This document shows, piece after piece, positions 19,544 to 28,224 of a DNA stretch of 64,000 bases. The stretch is taken from NCBI RefSeq assembly GCF_000015445.1, contig NC_008783.1, forward strand, positions 1,115,001-1,179,000. The letters are read 5' to 3'. The stretch's first letter is position 1, and each line of letters opens with the position of its first letter. The translations under genes and the position numbers were made by a program. Below the pieces are notes generated by a model. The model had not been told where the DNA came from. It searched no databases and saw only the letters and a program-made list of their open reading frames with translations. Origin of the DNA: Bartonella bacilliformis KC583 (GTDB lineage: Bacteria; Pseudomonadota; Alphaproteobacteria; Rhizobiales; Rhizobiaceae).

Positions 19544-19597
19544 TTAACCAAAAATAGAAAATAGCTCGACAGCAAGCAATGCAAGAAAACCAAACAT
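19544..19597 (-). CDS. Tiny hydrophobic peptide 6 (17 aa)
   Basis: This is the shortest member: MFGFLALLAVELFSIFG. GGGGGG lies 6 nt before the ATG. Upstream are both leader hairpins (19675-19700 and 19737-19771). With 17 residues it barely spans a membrane, so it could be a decayed or leader-type member; its flanks are as well conserved as in the others. Confidence 0.55.
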   Translation of the reverse strand: MFGFLALLAVELFSIFG

Positions 19598-19674
19598 ATG
19601 CAGCCCCCCATTTTTACAGACAATTAACAAAATTCCAGATAAACACTCACATCTGAAAGGCTTAACTTTCTCTA

Positions 19675-19700
19675 TGAACGTAAAAATGTTCTGACGTTCA
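19675..19700 (-). promoter_or_regulatory. Leader hairpin B of the peptide 6 unit
   Basis: TGAACGT and ACGTTCA form a perfect 7-bp stem with a 12-nt loop, 78-103 nt upstream of the tiny ORF. Confidence 0.6.
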
Positions 19701-19736
19701 CAGAAAAATATACGGAGCTTTAATGCATTATTGTAT

Positions 19737-19771
19737 GCTTAAACATGACTGATAAACCACTCTGTTTAAGC
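19737..19771 (-). promoter_or_regulatory. Leader hairpin A of the peptide 6 unit
   Basis: GCTTAAACA and TGTTTAAGC form a perfect 9-bp stem with a 17-nt loop whose sequence differs from the copies at 18564 and 18938. Stem conserved, loop changed: this supports a structural role. Confidence 0.65.
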
Positions 19772-19954
19772 TTTCTCTTCCATATAAATCAAAAATAGAA
19801 GTAGTAGTGTTACCCTTAGGATATCTTTCTAGATTTCATTGTAAAAATAGAAAAGATTACTCAATTCTATCTGATTTAAACAAATGAGAAATACAATTAG
19901 GCAATTTTCCATGAAAAAACAAAAAAATTACACTAACCGTGAATGTATGAAGTA

Positions 19955-20014
19955 TTATACTTCTAATCCATACACAATATTAAAAACCCAAGAAACAAGA
20001 AATGCAAAAATCAC
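19955..20014 (-). CDS. Tiny hydrophobic peptide 7 (19 aa, GTG start)
   Basis: The start codon is GTG; the peptide continues IFAFLVSWVFNIVYGLEV. GGGGGG is 5 nt upstream, preceded by AATTATTATAATACAA. It is the most upstream unit of the minus-strand array. Its own upstream hairpin is not obvious. The final residues (YGLEV) resemble YALEF in peptide 4 and YPLEA in peptide 5, hinting at a shared Y-x-LE motif. Confidence 0.55.
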   Translation of the reverse strand: MIFAFLVSWVFNIVYGLEV

Positions 20015-20603
20015 AATACCCCCCTTGTATTATAATAATTAACAAGATACTTAGACAAAATAAAAATACATCTACGTAAGCACTCATGTTTGAGCGCTTG
20101 TGTCTTAGATTAAGGTAAACATCTTTATTAATTTCAGAAACCCCCAACTCTTGTTTTGTAAATATTTAAATCTATTTGTCAAATATTATTTTATATTTAT
20201 GCAAAAAATATTTATAATGTTAAGATACAAATAATTTTATGTGTATAATCAATGTTTTAAAATTCAAAAGCCTCACAGCTAACATAATAATAACAGTGTA
20301 ATAATTGACAGGATATGAGGAATTCTCTAGATTGGAGCCTCGTCAGAGAAATGTTCATACAGCCCAGCATAAAATACTCAAATTTTTCTCAGTTTTCAAG
20401 ATTAGCAAAAGCGGTTAATTGCAAAATAAATCGGTTGTGAATGTTGTGATCATAACCAATATACGTGTAAGATCGTATTTAAGAAAATGAAAATAAAGAT
20501 TATTCAATATTCGTCAGCCAACTCACCCTTTCCTGATCTAGTACAGGAAAGAAGATCGACAGTGTATTAGTTTTTTAAAATAAAGGTATAGGAGTGTAAA
20601 GCC
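20015..20603. other. 589-bp region between the tiny-peptide array and asd
   Basis: It is AT-rich with no gene seen. It must hold the leader/promoter of the array (minus strand) and the asd promoter (plus strand). Confidence 0.5.
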
Positions 20604-21635
20604 ATGGCTTTTAAAGTTGCAGTCGTTGGCGCAACCGGGAATGTTGGCCGTGAAATGCTAAAAATTCTAGAAGAGCGTGGTTTTCCTGCAAGTGAAGTCG
20701 TTCCTTTAGCTTCACGACGTTCATTAGGACAGAACATCGTTTATGGTGATAAAACCTTAAAAGTGAAAGCACTTGATACATACGATTTTTCCGACACTGA
20801 TCTGTGCCTGATGTCTGCTGGAGGAGGAATTTCCAAAGAATATGCCCCTAAAATTGGTGCCGCTGGCTGTGTAGTGATCGATAATTCATCGACTTGGCGC
20901 TACAATGCTGATATTCCTTTGATTGTACCCGAAGTTAATGCAGAAGCGATTAGCGGCTTTTCTAAACGCAATATTATTGCTAACCCCAATTGCTCAACAA
21001 TTCAACTGGTTGTAGCTTTGAAACCTCTCCATGACGCAGCAATCATTAAACGTGTTGTTGTTTCCACTTATCAATCAGTTTCCGGAGCGGGCAAAGAAGG
21101 AATGGACGAGTTGTTTGAACAATCACGTGCTGTTTTTGTTGCTGATCCAATCTCATCAAAAAAATTCACCAAACGTATTGCCTTTAACCTCATTCCCCAT
21201 ATCGATGTTTTCATGGAAGATGGCTACACTAAAGAAGAATGGAAAATGATGGTTGAGACGAAAAAAATTCTTGACCCTAAAATCAAATTGACAGCCACAG
21301 CTGTTCGAGTTCCTGTCTTTATCAGTCATGCTGAAGCCGTTAATGTTGAATTTGAAAAACCACTAAGCGTCCATGAAGCACAAACCCTACTGCGCGATGC
21401 ACCTGGTTGCCAACTTGTGGATAAGCACGAAAATGGTGGCTATATTACACCTTATGAATGCACAGGAGAGGATGATACTTTTATCAGCCGTGTTCGTGAA
21501 GATATCACTGTTGAAAATGGTTTAGCTTTCTGGATTGTTGCTGATAATTTAAGAAAAGGAGCAGCATTGAATGCGATTCAAATTGCTGAACTTTTGATTA
21601 ATAATCATTGGATCAAACCCAAAGCATCTGCCTAA
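20604..21635 (+). CDS. asd: Aspartate-semialdehyde dehydrogenase
   Basis: The 343-residue NADPH enzyme makes aspartate semialdehyde for lysine/DAP, threonine and methionine synthesis. The Rossmann motif VVGATGNVGREML starts the protein; the active-site cysteine is C130 in ANPNCSTIQLV; SVSGAGKEGMDEL and PHIDVFMEDGYTKEEWKM are typical. AGGAG lies 11 nt upstream of the ATG. The length is normal. It is a single gene followed by a weak hairpin at about 21664-21701. Confidence 0.95.
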   Translation: MAFKVAVVGATGNVGREMLKILEERGFPASEVVPLASRRSLGQNIVYGDKTLKVKALDTYDFSDTDLCLMSAGGGISKEYAPKIGAAGCVVIDNSSTWRYNADIPLIVPEVNAEAISGFSKRNIIANPNCSTIQLVVALKPLHDAAIIKRVVVSTYQSVSGAGKEGMDELFEQSRAVFVADPISSKKFTKRIAFNLIPHIDVFMEDGYTKEEWKMMVETKKILDPKIKLTATAVRVPVFISHAEAVNVEFEKPLSVHEAQTLLRDAPGCQLVDKHENGGYITPYECTGEDDTFISRVREDITVENGLAFWIVADNLRKGAALNAIQIAELLINNHWIKPKASA

Positions 21636-22342
21636 AAATAGCTGCTAAACAACAAAATAAAACAAGTCTTCCCTGTATGTTGTACACATTACAGGTGACT
21701 TTTGCGCATAACATAAATATTGCCCATAGCTACTAGACAATTATCCGAACAATCTCACCATTAGCAATTCTAAACCTTAATCCTCCAAAGATACTAAAAT
21801 TATCATCGTGGATAAAATTTCTCTATAAATTATCCTTTTTCCTTTGCGATAATTTTCAGGAATAAAATATTTGTCTTTGTAATAATTGATTGCGTTATAA
21901 AATGATGAGGTGTTCTTTTATTTTCTTTTAAAAGCTATATTTCGAGAAAAGTTCTTTTTGTTTTCTCCCTAATACCCCTCATACATTACATATAAGCATT
22001 ACATTTATAGTCCTGCTCATATCATAACTAACTTCTTTCAAAGAACATAATCTGATTACTCTTTTTCAAGTAATTACTGCTTAAAGAAATTTTTTAATGA
22101 TTTTATCAAATAATAAAAACGTAAATTTTATTTGCTAAATTTTAAGAAAAATATCCATTGATAAAATCATATTTTAATAAAAAATCTTATATTATAAAAT
22201 AAATAATTTATTTAAAAATAAAATTATTAAATATTTTATAAAATATTATTATATTATTCTATTTTAATATTTAATTTATAAAGAAAATATATAAATTTTT
22301 CTTTAGAAATTCTCTGAAAAAACACAAGAAAGACAAATATTT
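21636..22342. other. 707-bp very AT-rich region upstream of metQ
   Basis: No ORF of note. From about 22080 to 22320 the sequence is almost only A and T with short T/A palindromes. A hairpin at 21664-21701 (AAGTC / GACTT plus CCTGTA / TACAGG) may end asd transcription. No SAM riboswitch was recognised before metQ. Confidence 0.5.
21664..21705 (+). terminator. Possible terminator after asd
   Basis: Two stacked stems, AAGTC / GACTT and CCTGTA / TACAGG, lie about 30 bp after the asd stop and are followed by only four T. Weak by sequence. Confidence 0.35.
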
Positions 22343-23161
22343 ATGACACTGAACAAACTGTCCTGGTACACTATAATTGGATTATTCCTTTCTCTTGCTG
22401 CATGTTTTTTTTATGCTCCCGTTGCCATGGCAGTAGACAAATCAAAAATCAAACTCGGTGTCATGGAAGGAGCAGAGGCCACTATTTGGGAAGTTGCCAT
22501 TGAGCAAGCTAAAAAAGATGGTCTTGATATTGAGCTCGTTTATTTTTCTGACTACACACTGCCCAACGATGCTGTTCATGCTGGAGATATTGATGCCAAC
22601 GCTTTTCAGCACACACCTTATCTTGACACGCAGATGGAACAGCGTGGCTATAAACTTTCAATTATCGGATATACTTTTATCACTCCAATTGGTATCTACT
22701 CACACAAAATTACAGATATAAAAGATCTACAAAATAAGGCAAATATTGGCATCCCCAATGATCCATCTAATGGTGGCAGAGCCTTACTCTTGCTCGATTC
22801 TTTAGGTATCATTAAGCTAGAAGATCCTCATAATGTTCTTGCATCTCCACTTGATATCGTTGAAAATCCTAAAAATGTGAAAATCCATGAATTAGATGCC
22901 GGTATTTTAGGACGCGCCATTGATGATTTTGATATTGTAATTGTGAATACAAATTGGGCGCTGACAACTGGATTAAACCCACAAAAAGATGCCATTGCAT
23001 GGGAAAAAGCAGAAAATAATCCTTATAGTAATGTCATTGTCGTACGCACTGCAAATAAAGATGAACCATGGATCCAAAAATTAGTTGCTGCTTATAATAG
23101 CGAACCAGTCCGAGCAAAACTTAAAGAAATTTTTGGCACAACTGCCCAAACATCTTGGTAA
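22343..23161 (+). CDS. metQ: MetQ/NlpA-family substrate-binding lipoprotein
   Basis: The 272-residue protein is the ligand-binding part of a D/L-methionine-type ABC importer. The N-terminus has a hydrophobic signal with a lipobox-like SLAAC (Cys21), followed by IKLGVMEGAEATIWEVA. NlpA-family motifs include DANAFQHTPYLD, the NDPSNGGRALLLL loop and NTNWALTTGL. The metN-like and metI-like genes follow directly, forming a complete operon. Methionine as substrate is inferred from family and gene order. Confidence 0.9.
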   Translation: MTLNKLSWYTIIGLFLSLAACFFYAPVAMAVDKSKIKLGVMEGAEATIWEVAIEQAKKDGLDIELVYFSDYTLPNDAVHAGDIDANAFQHTPYLDTQMEQRGYKLSIIGYTFITPIGIYSHKITDIKDLQNKANIGIPNDPSNGGRALLLLDSLGIIKLEDPHNVLASPLDIVENPKNVKIHELDAGILGRAIDDFDIVIVNTNWALTTGLNPQKDAIAWEKAENNPYSNVIVVRTANKDEPWIQKLVAAYNSEPVRAKLKEIFGTTAQTSW

Positions 23162-23167
23162 CTGTGA

Positions 23168-24202
23168 ATGGAGAATCCTGCCCTTATTTCCCTAAAAAAT
23201 GTTCGTCATTGTTTTTCTAAAACAGCAGCTATTCCAGCGCTTAACAATTTATCTCTTGATATCCATGCAGGTGAAATTCTTGGTATTATCGGACGCAGTG
23301 GGGCAGGAAAATCCACATTGATGCGGTGTTTAAATGGACTAGAGAAAATCAATGAAGGAAAGCTTTTTTTTGAAGGAGTGAATATTTCAAACCTATCAGA
23401 AACAGAGTGGGCTCCTTATCGCCGACATATCGGGATGATCTTCCAACATTTCAATCTTTTATCGTCTCAAAAAGTTATTGATAATATTGCATTACCACTA
23501 AAATTAGCAGGCATAAACAAAAAACAACGCCATAAACGTGCTTTTGAACTCATTGAATTGGTCGGGTTATGTGGCAAAGAACACCACTATCCTTCAGAAC
23601 TTTCAGGAGGGCAAAAACAGCGTGTCGGTATTGCACGATCTCTGGCTGCTAATCCTAAAATATTATTATCAGATGAAGCTACCTCTGCTCTTGATCCTGA
23701 AACAACGCAATCTATTCTAGAGCTTCTTGCTGATATCAACCACCGTCTCAACCTGACTATTGTTCTCATTACTCATGAAATGGAAGTTGTACGCACGATC
23801 GCGCATCGCGTTGTCGTCCTTAATCAAGGAAGCATTGTAGAAAAAGGACGTGTTAAAGATATTTTTACATCACCACAAGAAGATACAACCATCGCTATGC
23901 TAAAACTTGTAACACCACAGCTTCCAAAAAAAATTGCACAAAAACTCAAACCAAGTGGTCAAGAAGCTGTCATTGAAATTAACATTGACGGCGAAATCGC
24001 ACAACAACCTTTCTTAAATCTTCTTGAAGATGATATCGGATTAAGGGCACGTATTCTACACGGCGGTATTGATACTGTTCAGGGAGAAACCATTGGACGC
24101 CTTTTTTTAGGTCTCCCCAGCCAAGATAAAATAGTGTTGGAACAAGCTGTTAAATGGTTAACAGAAAAAGGTCGATATTGCGAGGTTTTAGGCTATGTTT
24201 AA
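23168..24202 (+). CDS. metN: Methionine-type ABC importer ATP-binding protein
   Basis: The 344-residue ATPase has Walker A GRSGAGKST, signature LSGGQKQRVGIARSLA, Walker B ILLSDEATSALD, and a C-terminal extension (about residues 265-344) matching the NIL regulatory domain of MetN, which binds methionine and inhibits transport. Its ATG is 6 bp after metQ, and its end overlaps metI by 8 bp. Confidence 0.93.
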   Translation: MENPALISLKNVRHCFSKTAAIPALNNLSLDIHAGEILGIIGRSGAGKSTLMRCLNGLEKINEGKLFFEGVNISNLSETEWAPYRRHIGMIFQHFNLLSSQKVIDNIALPLKLAGINKKQRHKRAFELIELVGLCGKEHHYPSELSGGQKQRVGIARSLAANPKILLSDEATSALDPETTQSILELLADINHRLNLTIVLITHEMEVVRTIAHRVVVLNQGSIVEKGRVKDIFTSPQEDTTIAMLKLVTPQLPKKIAQKLKPSGQEAVIEINIDGEIAQQPFLNLLEDDIGLRARILHGGIDTVQGETIGRLFLGLPSQDKIVLEQAVKWLTEKGRYCEVLGYV

Positions 24203-24854
24203 GACTCTCCTGCATGAGCTACTTAACGCCATTCTTGATACGTTATTGATGACAACAAGTGCCTCTTTAATCGCTCTTATCATCGGACTTCCGCTTGGCT
24301 TGCTGCTCTATACAACAGCATGTGGGGGGCTTTATGCATCATCTCTTATTAATCGTCCTCTGAGTGTCATTATTGATAGTACTCGCGCTATTCCTTTTAT
24401 TATTCTCGCCTTTTATCTTTTGCCTGTCACGCGTATAGTTTTAGGAAGCGGTGTGGGAATTCACGCCGTGATCTTTGTACTCGCCATTTCAGCTATCCCC
24501 TTTTATGCACGTATTGCAGAATTATCATTCAAAACGGTTGACCATGGTTTAGTAGAAGCAGTCCGTTCTATGGGGGCTAGTCGTTTACAGATTATTAGGC
24601 ATGTGCTTATTCCTGAAGCACTCCCTAACCTAATTAATGGCTTTACAGTGATGATTATTTCTCTTATCGGAGCCACTTCACTTGCTGGATATCTTGGCGG
24701 TGGTGGTTTAGGAGATATGGCAATTCGCTACGGCTATCAGCGCTATAATACCTCAATCATGACAATCGTTATTATTGCTCTGATCATACTGAACATCACG
24801 GTTCAATGGTTTTCTGATCGCATAACTCAAAAATTGGACAAAAAAAATCCTTGA
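24195..24854 (+). CDS. metI: Methionine-type ABC importer permease
   Basis: The 219-residue inner-membrane permease has about five TM helices and the EAA loop (LVEAVRSMGASRLQIIRHVLIPEALP) that contacts the ATPase. The segment STRAIPFIILAFYLLPVTR is typical of MetI. It overlaps metN by 8 bp (translational coupling) and ends 5 bp before the stop of the convergent MaoC-type gene. Confidence 0.93.
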   Translation: MFKTLLHELLNAILDTLLMTTSASLIALIIGLPLGLLLYTTACGGLYASSLINRPLSVIIDSTRAIPFIILAFYLLPVTRIVLGSGVGIHAVIFVLAISAIPFYARIAELSFKTVDHGLVEAVRSMGASRLQIIRHVLIPEALPNLINGFTVMIISLIGATSLAGYLGGGGLGDMAIRYGYQRYNTSIMTIVIIALIILNITVQWFSDRITQKLDKKNP

Positions 24855-24859
24855 ACAAT

Positions 24860-25339
24860 TTAAGAATCTGATTTTTCTTTTTCAACAGTGGTAATAACAA
24901 TCCAATCAGCAGTAAGAGCTGGATTTTTTGACTGTTCAATTTCTATTGTAACTTGATAATAAAAAACCACCCGACCAGAAAGACGCACTTTTGCATCACT
25001 TAAAACAAAACGAGCTCGTATTCGCGCACCTGTTTTCACAGGGGTCATAAAACGCACTTTATCAAAACCATAATTAATCCCCATCGTTGCCCCCTCCAAC
25101 TCTGGCAAAACCTCATAAGCCAGCGTAGACAAAAGCGATAATGTTAAAAAACCATGTGCAATAGTGCCCCCAAAAGGTGTTTCTTTTGCTTTTTCTTCAT
25201 CAACATGGATCCATTGATGATCATCTGTTGCAGATGCAAATTGGTTAATCATATCTTGTGTTACCAAACGCCACGACGATACACCAATTTCCTGTCCAAT
25301 GAAATTAGGGATGTCTTGTACTGCTATTTTTCGCTGCAT
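24860..25339 (-). CDS. MaoC-family (R)-specific enoyl-CoA hydratase-like protein
   Basis: The 159-residue single hot-dog-fold protein has the MaoC/PhaJ signature: FASATDDHQWIHVDEEKAKETPFGGTIAHGFLTLSL, containing the catalytic Asp (D-D-H-Q) and His (IH). The ATG at 25339 has AGGAA 7 nt upstream and gives the standard family start. The frame continues upstream to 25495 but that part looks unrelated. It probably hydrates trans-2-enoyl-CoA; the physiological pathway is unknown. Divergent from the SAF-domain gene. Confidence 0.85.
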   Translation of the reverse strand: MQRKIAVQDIPNFIGQEIGVSSWRLVTQDMINQFASATDDHQWIHVDEEKAKETPFGGTIAHGFLTLSLLSTLAYEVLPELEGATMGINYGFDKVRFMTPVKTGARIRARFVLSDAKVRLSGRVVFYYQVTIEIEQSKNPALTADWIVITTVEKEKSDS

Positions 25340-25508
25340 AATACCATTCCTATTTTGTTCGATAAAAAGCTCACTCTCTTCCCCCTTGCTTTTATAGAAG
25401 CGATTAATTAGAGCATCAAGAATAAAAGAAATGAAATATTTCAAAAATAAATGCACCTTATCAAGAAAATGTCTCGTGAAAGAGACACTTTTCAAATAGG
25501 AAAAAATA

Positions 25509-26834
25509 ATGGCCAGTAATGTAACCTTGACAGGTTTAGCACGTGATTTAAAACAATATGCAGAACAGCATCACCCAATCCGTATTGGACTTGTTGGATG
25601 TGGTGAAATGGGAACGGATTTATTATCAAGCGTTGCGCATATAGAGGGCATAACGGTTGCAGCTGTTGTCACCCGAACACCTTTGCGTGTTTTAGATGCT
25701 GCCGCTCTGGCCTATGGTGAAAAAGGCCATGCTATTGCAGTTGAAAACACAAAAGCTTTAACTGAAGCCATTGAAAAAGGCTTAATTGCTGCCACAGATG
25801 ATCTTGACCTTGTTTTAAAACATGAACAAATTGACATTATCGTTGATGCAACGGGCTATCCTGAAGCTGGTGCAGAAATTGGCTTCAAAACGCTTGAAAA
25901 TAATAAACATCTTGTCATGATGAATGTTGAGGCCGATGTTACAATTGGCACTTATCTCAAACATGAAGCCGATAAAAGAGGCCTCATTTATACATTGGGT
26001 GCTGGTGACGAACCCTCTTCCTGTATGGAATTGATCGAATTTGTTTCAGCCCTTGGGCATCAGATTATTGCGGCAGGTAAAGGGAAGAATAATCCGCTTA
26101 TTTTTGACGCTATTCCTGATCATTATGAAGAAGAAGCCTCTCGGCGTAATATGAATGTTCGCATGTTAGTTGAGTTTATTGATGGTTCTAAGACAATGGT
26201 TGAAATGGCGGCTATTGCCAATGCAACAGGTCTTGTTCCTGATTGTGCAGGAATGCATGGTCCACAAGCTGCGCTTGAAGAGTTAGATAGAGTATTCATT
26301 CCCCAACAAGATGGTGGCATTTTAAATCGATGTGGTGTTGTGGATTATTCAATAGGTCGGGGAGTATCTCCTGGTGTTTTTGTGATTGCAAAAATAGCAC
26401 ATCCACGTCTACGTGAGCGTATGGAAGATTTAAAAATCGGACGAGGACCCTATTTCACCTTTCATCGCCCATATCATTTAACTGCAATGGAAGTTCCTCT
26501 TACCTGCGCACGCGTTATGCTGTATGGTAAGGCAGATATGGCACCGCTCAGTCACCCAGTAGCAGAAGTCTGTGCTGTTGCCAAAAAGGACCTGCACCCA
26601 GGCGACCAATTAGATTTTATTGGTCTCCATACCTATCGCGCTTGGACTATGAGTGTTGCAGAGGCACGTAGCCAGCAAGCTATTCCTTGTGGCCTGCTAG
26701 AAAAAGCAACAGTTACAGCTGAAATAAAAAAAAATGAGCTCATTACAATGCACAATACAGCCATTCGCGAAAACCAGTGGATTGCTAATCTTCGCACAAA
26801 GCAAGACCTTTTGCTCAATTTACATGCTTCCTAA
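25509..26834 (+). CDS. NAD(P)-binding homoserine-dehydrogenase-like oxidoreductase with SAF domain
   Basis: The 441-residue protein has an N-terminal Rossmann fold (RIGLVGCGEMGTDLLSSV, IDIIVDATGYPEAGAEIG) and a catalytic middle region (TLGAGDEPSSCMELIEF, AAGKGKNNPL). A C-terminal SAF-like beta-clip domain follows (VAKKDLHPGDQLDFIGLHTYRAW). Such proteins are annotated as SAF-domain or homoserine-dehydrogenase-like oxidoreductases, and some act in sugar-acid degradation. Substrate is not deducible here. The ATG at 25509 follows the 169-bp divergent promoter region. Confidence 0.8.
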   Translation: MASNVTLTGLARDLKQYAEQHHPIRIGLVGCGEMGTDLLSSVAHIEGITVAAVVTRTPLRVLDAAALAYGEKGHAIAVENTKALTEAIEKGLIAATDDLDLVLKHEQIDIIVDATGYPEAGAEIGFKTLENNKHLVMMNVEADVTIGTYLKHEADKRGLIYTLGAGDEPSSCMELIEFVSALGHQIIAAGKGKNNPLIFDAIPDHYEEEASRRNMNVRMLVEFIDGSKTMVEMAAIANATGLVPDCAGMHGPQAALEELDRVFIPQQDGGILNRCGVVDYSIGRGVSPGVFVIAKIAHPRLRERMEDLKIGRGPYFTFHRPYHLTAMEVPLTCARVMLYGKADMAPLSHPVAEVCAVAKKDLHPGDQLDFIGLHTYRAWTMSVAEARSQQAIPCGLLEKATVTAEIKKNELITMHNTAIRENQWIANLRTKQDLLLNLHAS

Positions 26835-27091
26835 TAGCGCACATCAACATCTGTTTTTTGAAAAAACACTGAGTTATTATAATAAGCATGCTAAAATAAG
26901 CACACTCACGACAATAATATTCTCATAATCTCTTATCATTTATAATGATGATTATCTTATAATTGCCAGCCTTTTCAATAAAGCGCCCATTTTTTATCAT
27001 ACGCAACGCAGATTGAATAAAATAAAACTCTTAATTTGAACTTTGCTTATATATAGATTATAATTTTAGGAGAGCTCGCTTATCAGAGCGA

Positions 27092-27880
27092 ATGCATTCC
27101 GCATCCTATTCAGTGACCTTTTTTTGTGATGAATTTATGGTTTCAGACATCCCTTTCCTTGCTCTTTTACCCCTGGGAGCTCACGAATATCATGGAGATC
27201 ATCTCCCTTTTGAAACAGACTGGATTATTGCAGAATCTTTTGCAAAAGCGCTCATCTTAAAAACAAAAAAGCAGTTTCATATCACATGTTTACCAGTTGA
27301 AAAAATTGGCTATTCAGTAGAGCATATGGATATCGCTGGAACACAAACGCTTACTTTTTTTGATGCCATAGAACGCTGGATCAATATTGGTGAAAATTGT
27401 TACCGAAAAGGTATAAAACGTCTTCTTCTTCTCAATGCTCATGGAGGTAACTCACCGTTAATGAGCATTGTTATTACTGAATTACGGAAGAGATTTTCAA
27501 TGCTTGCAGTTGCTACAAGTTGGAAGCGTTTTGGCTTACCAGAAGGTTTAATGGAAGCATCACAACACCATCTTGATATTCACGGAGGATTTCTTGAAAC
27601 CTCCTTAATGCTCTATTTAGCACCAGAAAAAGTGCATATGAAAAAAGCAAAAAATTTTCATAACAAACAAGCTGACATGATTGCCTATCATAAATATTTA
27701 CGTGCTTATGGCCCCCATGCTTTTGGATGGATCATGCGTGATCTTAATGCGCAAGGAGCAGCAGGTAATGCAAGTCAGGCAACTTCTCAAGCAGGTGAGG
27801 CAATTTTTTCTCATGTTCTTTGCGGACTTTGTGACTTACTTGATGATATTAATCAATTTAAAATAGATGCATTACAATAA
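27092..27880 (+). CDS. Creatininase-family metal-dependent amidohydrolase-like protein
   Basis: The 262-residue protein has the creatininase-fold metal ligands: LLPLGAHEYHGDHLPFETDW (Glu, His, Asp), LLLNAHGGN, and DIHGGFLETSLML near residue 167 with a Glu. Members include creatinine amidohydrolase, formamide hydrolases of riboflavin/F420 synthesis, and MftE. The specific substrate cannot be told from sequence. AGGAG lies about 20 nt before the ATG with a hairpin-like GCTCGCTTATCAGAGCG between, an unusual spacing. No partner genes adjoin. Confidence 0.8.
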   Translation: MHSASYSVTFFCDEFMVSDIPFLALLPLGAHEYHGDHLPFETDWIIAESFAKALILKTKKQFHITCLPVEKIGYSVEHMDIAGTQTLTFFDAIERWINIGENCYRKGIKRLLLLNAHGGNSPLMSIVITELRKRFSMLAVATSWKRFGLPEGLMEASQHHLDIHGGFLETSLMLYLAPEKVHMKKAKNFHNKQADMIAYHKYLRAYGPHAFGWIMRDLNAQGAAGNASQATSQAGEAIFSHVLCGLCDLLDDINQFKIDALQ

Positions 27881-28224
27881 AAAACGTAACTATGGGGAAA
27901 AACATAACTATTAAGGAAGGTGCAAAATACACCTGAAAATTTTTCATTGCAATCCTCATAAGTTACCAAATTAGATACCTCCCCTTTCAATTGCAAAATC
28001 TTCCCTGTTCTATCATTTCCCTTTAAGCTTTCTATTGTCTTTCTCCCAATATAAAAAAAGACGTACCGATTTATTGCTTATTTTATTCAATCACCACAAG
28101 CATAATCCATTTTTAGACTTTTTTGAAAAAAATAATCAAACAAACATAAAAATAAAAATCACCCCTTTGCAGCTATGAAGCAACAAAGGGGTAATCAACG
28201 ATCAGAAATCAACCAAACTACACA
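27881..28224. other. 344-bp intergenic region between convergent genes
   Basis: No ORF. It contains the terminator of the minus-strand autotransporter at its right end; otherwise AT-rich without features. Confidence 0.5.
28155..28192 (-). terminator. Rho-independent terminator of the large autotransporter
   Basis: ACCCCTTTG and CAAAGGGGT form a perfect 9-bp stem about 33 bp after the autotransporter stop, followed on the minus strand by GATTTTTATTTTTA. Confidence 0.8.

Larger units (their letters stand above)
18290..20100 (-). repeat. Tandem array of five diverged ~390-bp tiny-peptide units
   Basis: Five minus-strand units have tiny-ORF starts at 20014, 19597, 19209, 18833 and 18437, spaced 417, 388, 376 and 396 bp apart. 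Each unit has, in order: a post-stop block with TATTCTTTAATAGAGGA or close variants, a TAAATCAGGTA-like block, GGGTAA...ACTTCTATTT, ATGGAAGA, one or two leader hairpins, an AT-rich AATTATTTATAAT stretch, a G run and the tiny ORF. The peptide sequences differ far more than the flanks. No HTH gene or transposase is present. Confidence 0.8.

Noticed and set aside
18290..20100. CRISPR array
   Set aside because: Units are about 390 bp and diverged, with no short identical repeats or regular spacers and no cas genes.
15667..20603. Bartonella Brt RNA / HTH (Trp) locus
   Set aside because: Repeated genus-specific RNAs there are followed by HTH regulator genes; no such gene exists here. Only a partial analogy remains.
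15667..20603. Insertion sequence or prophage remnant
   Set aside because: No transposase, integrase or phage structural reading frame in any frame, and no terminal repeats beyond the X and Y inverted pairs.
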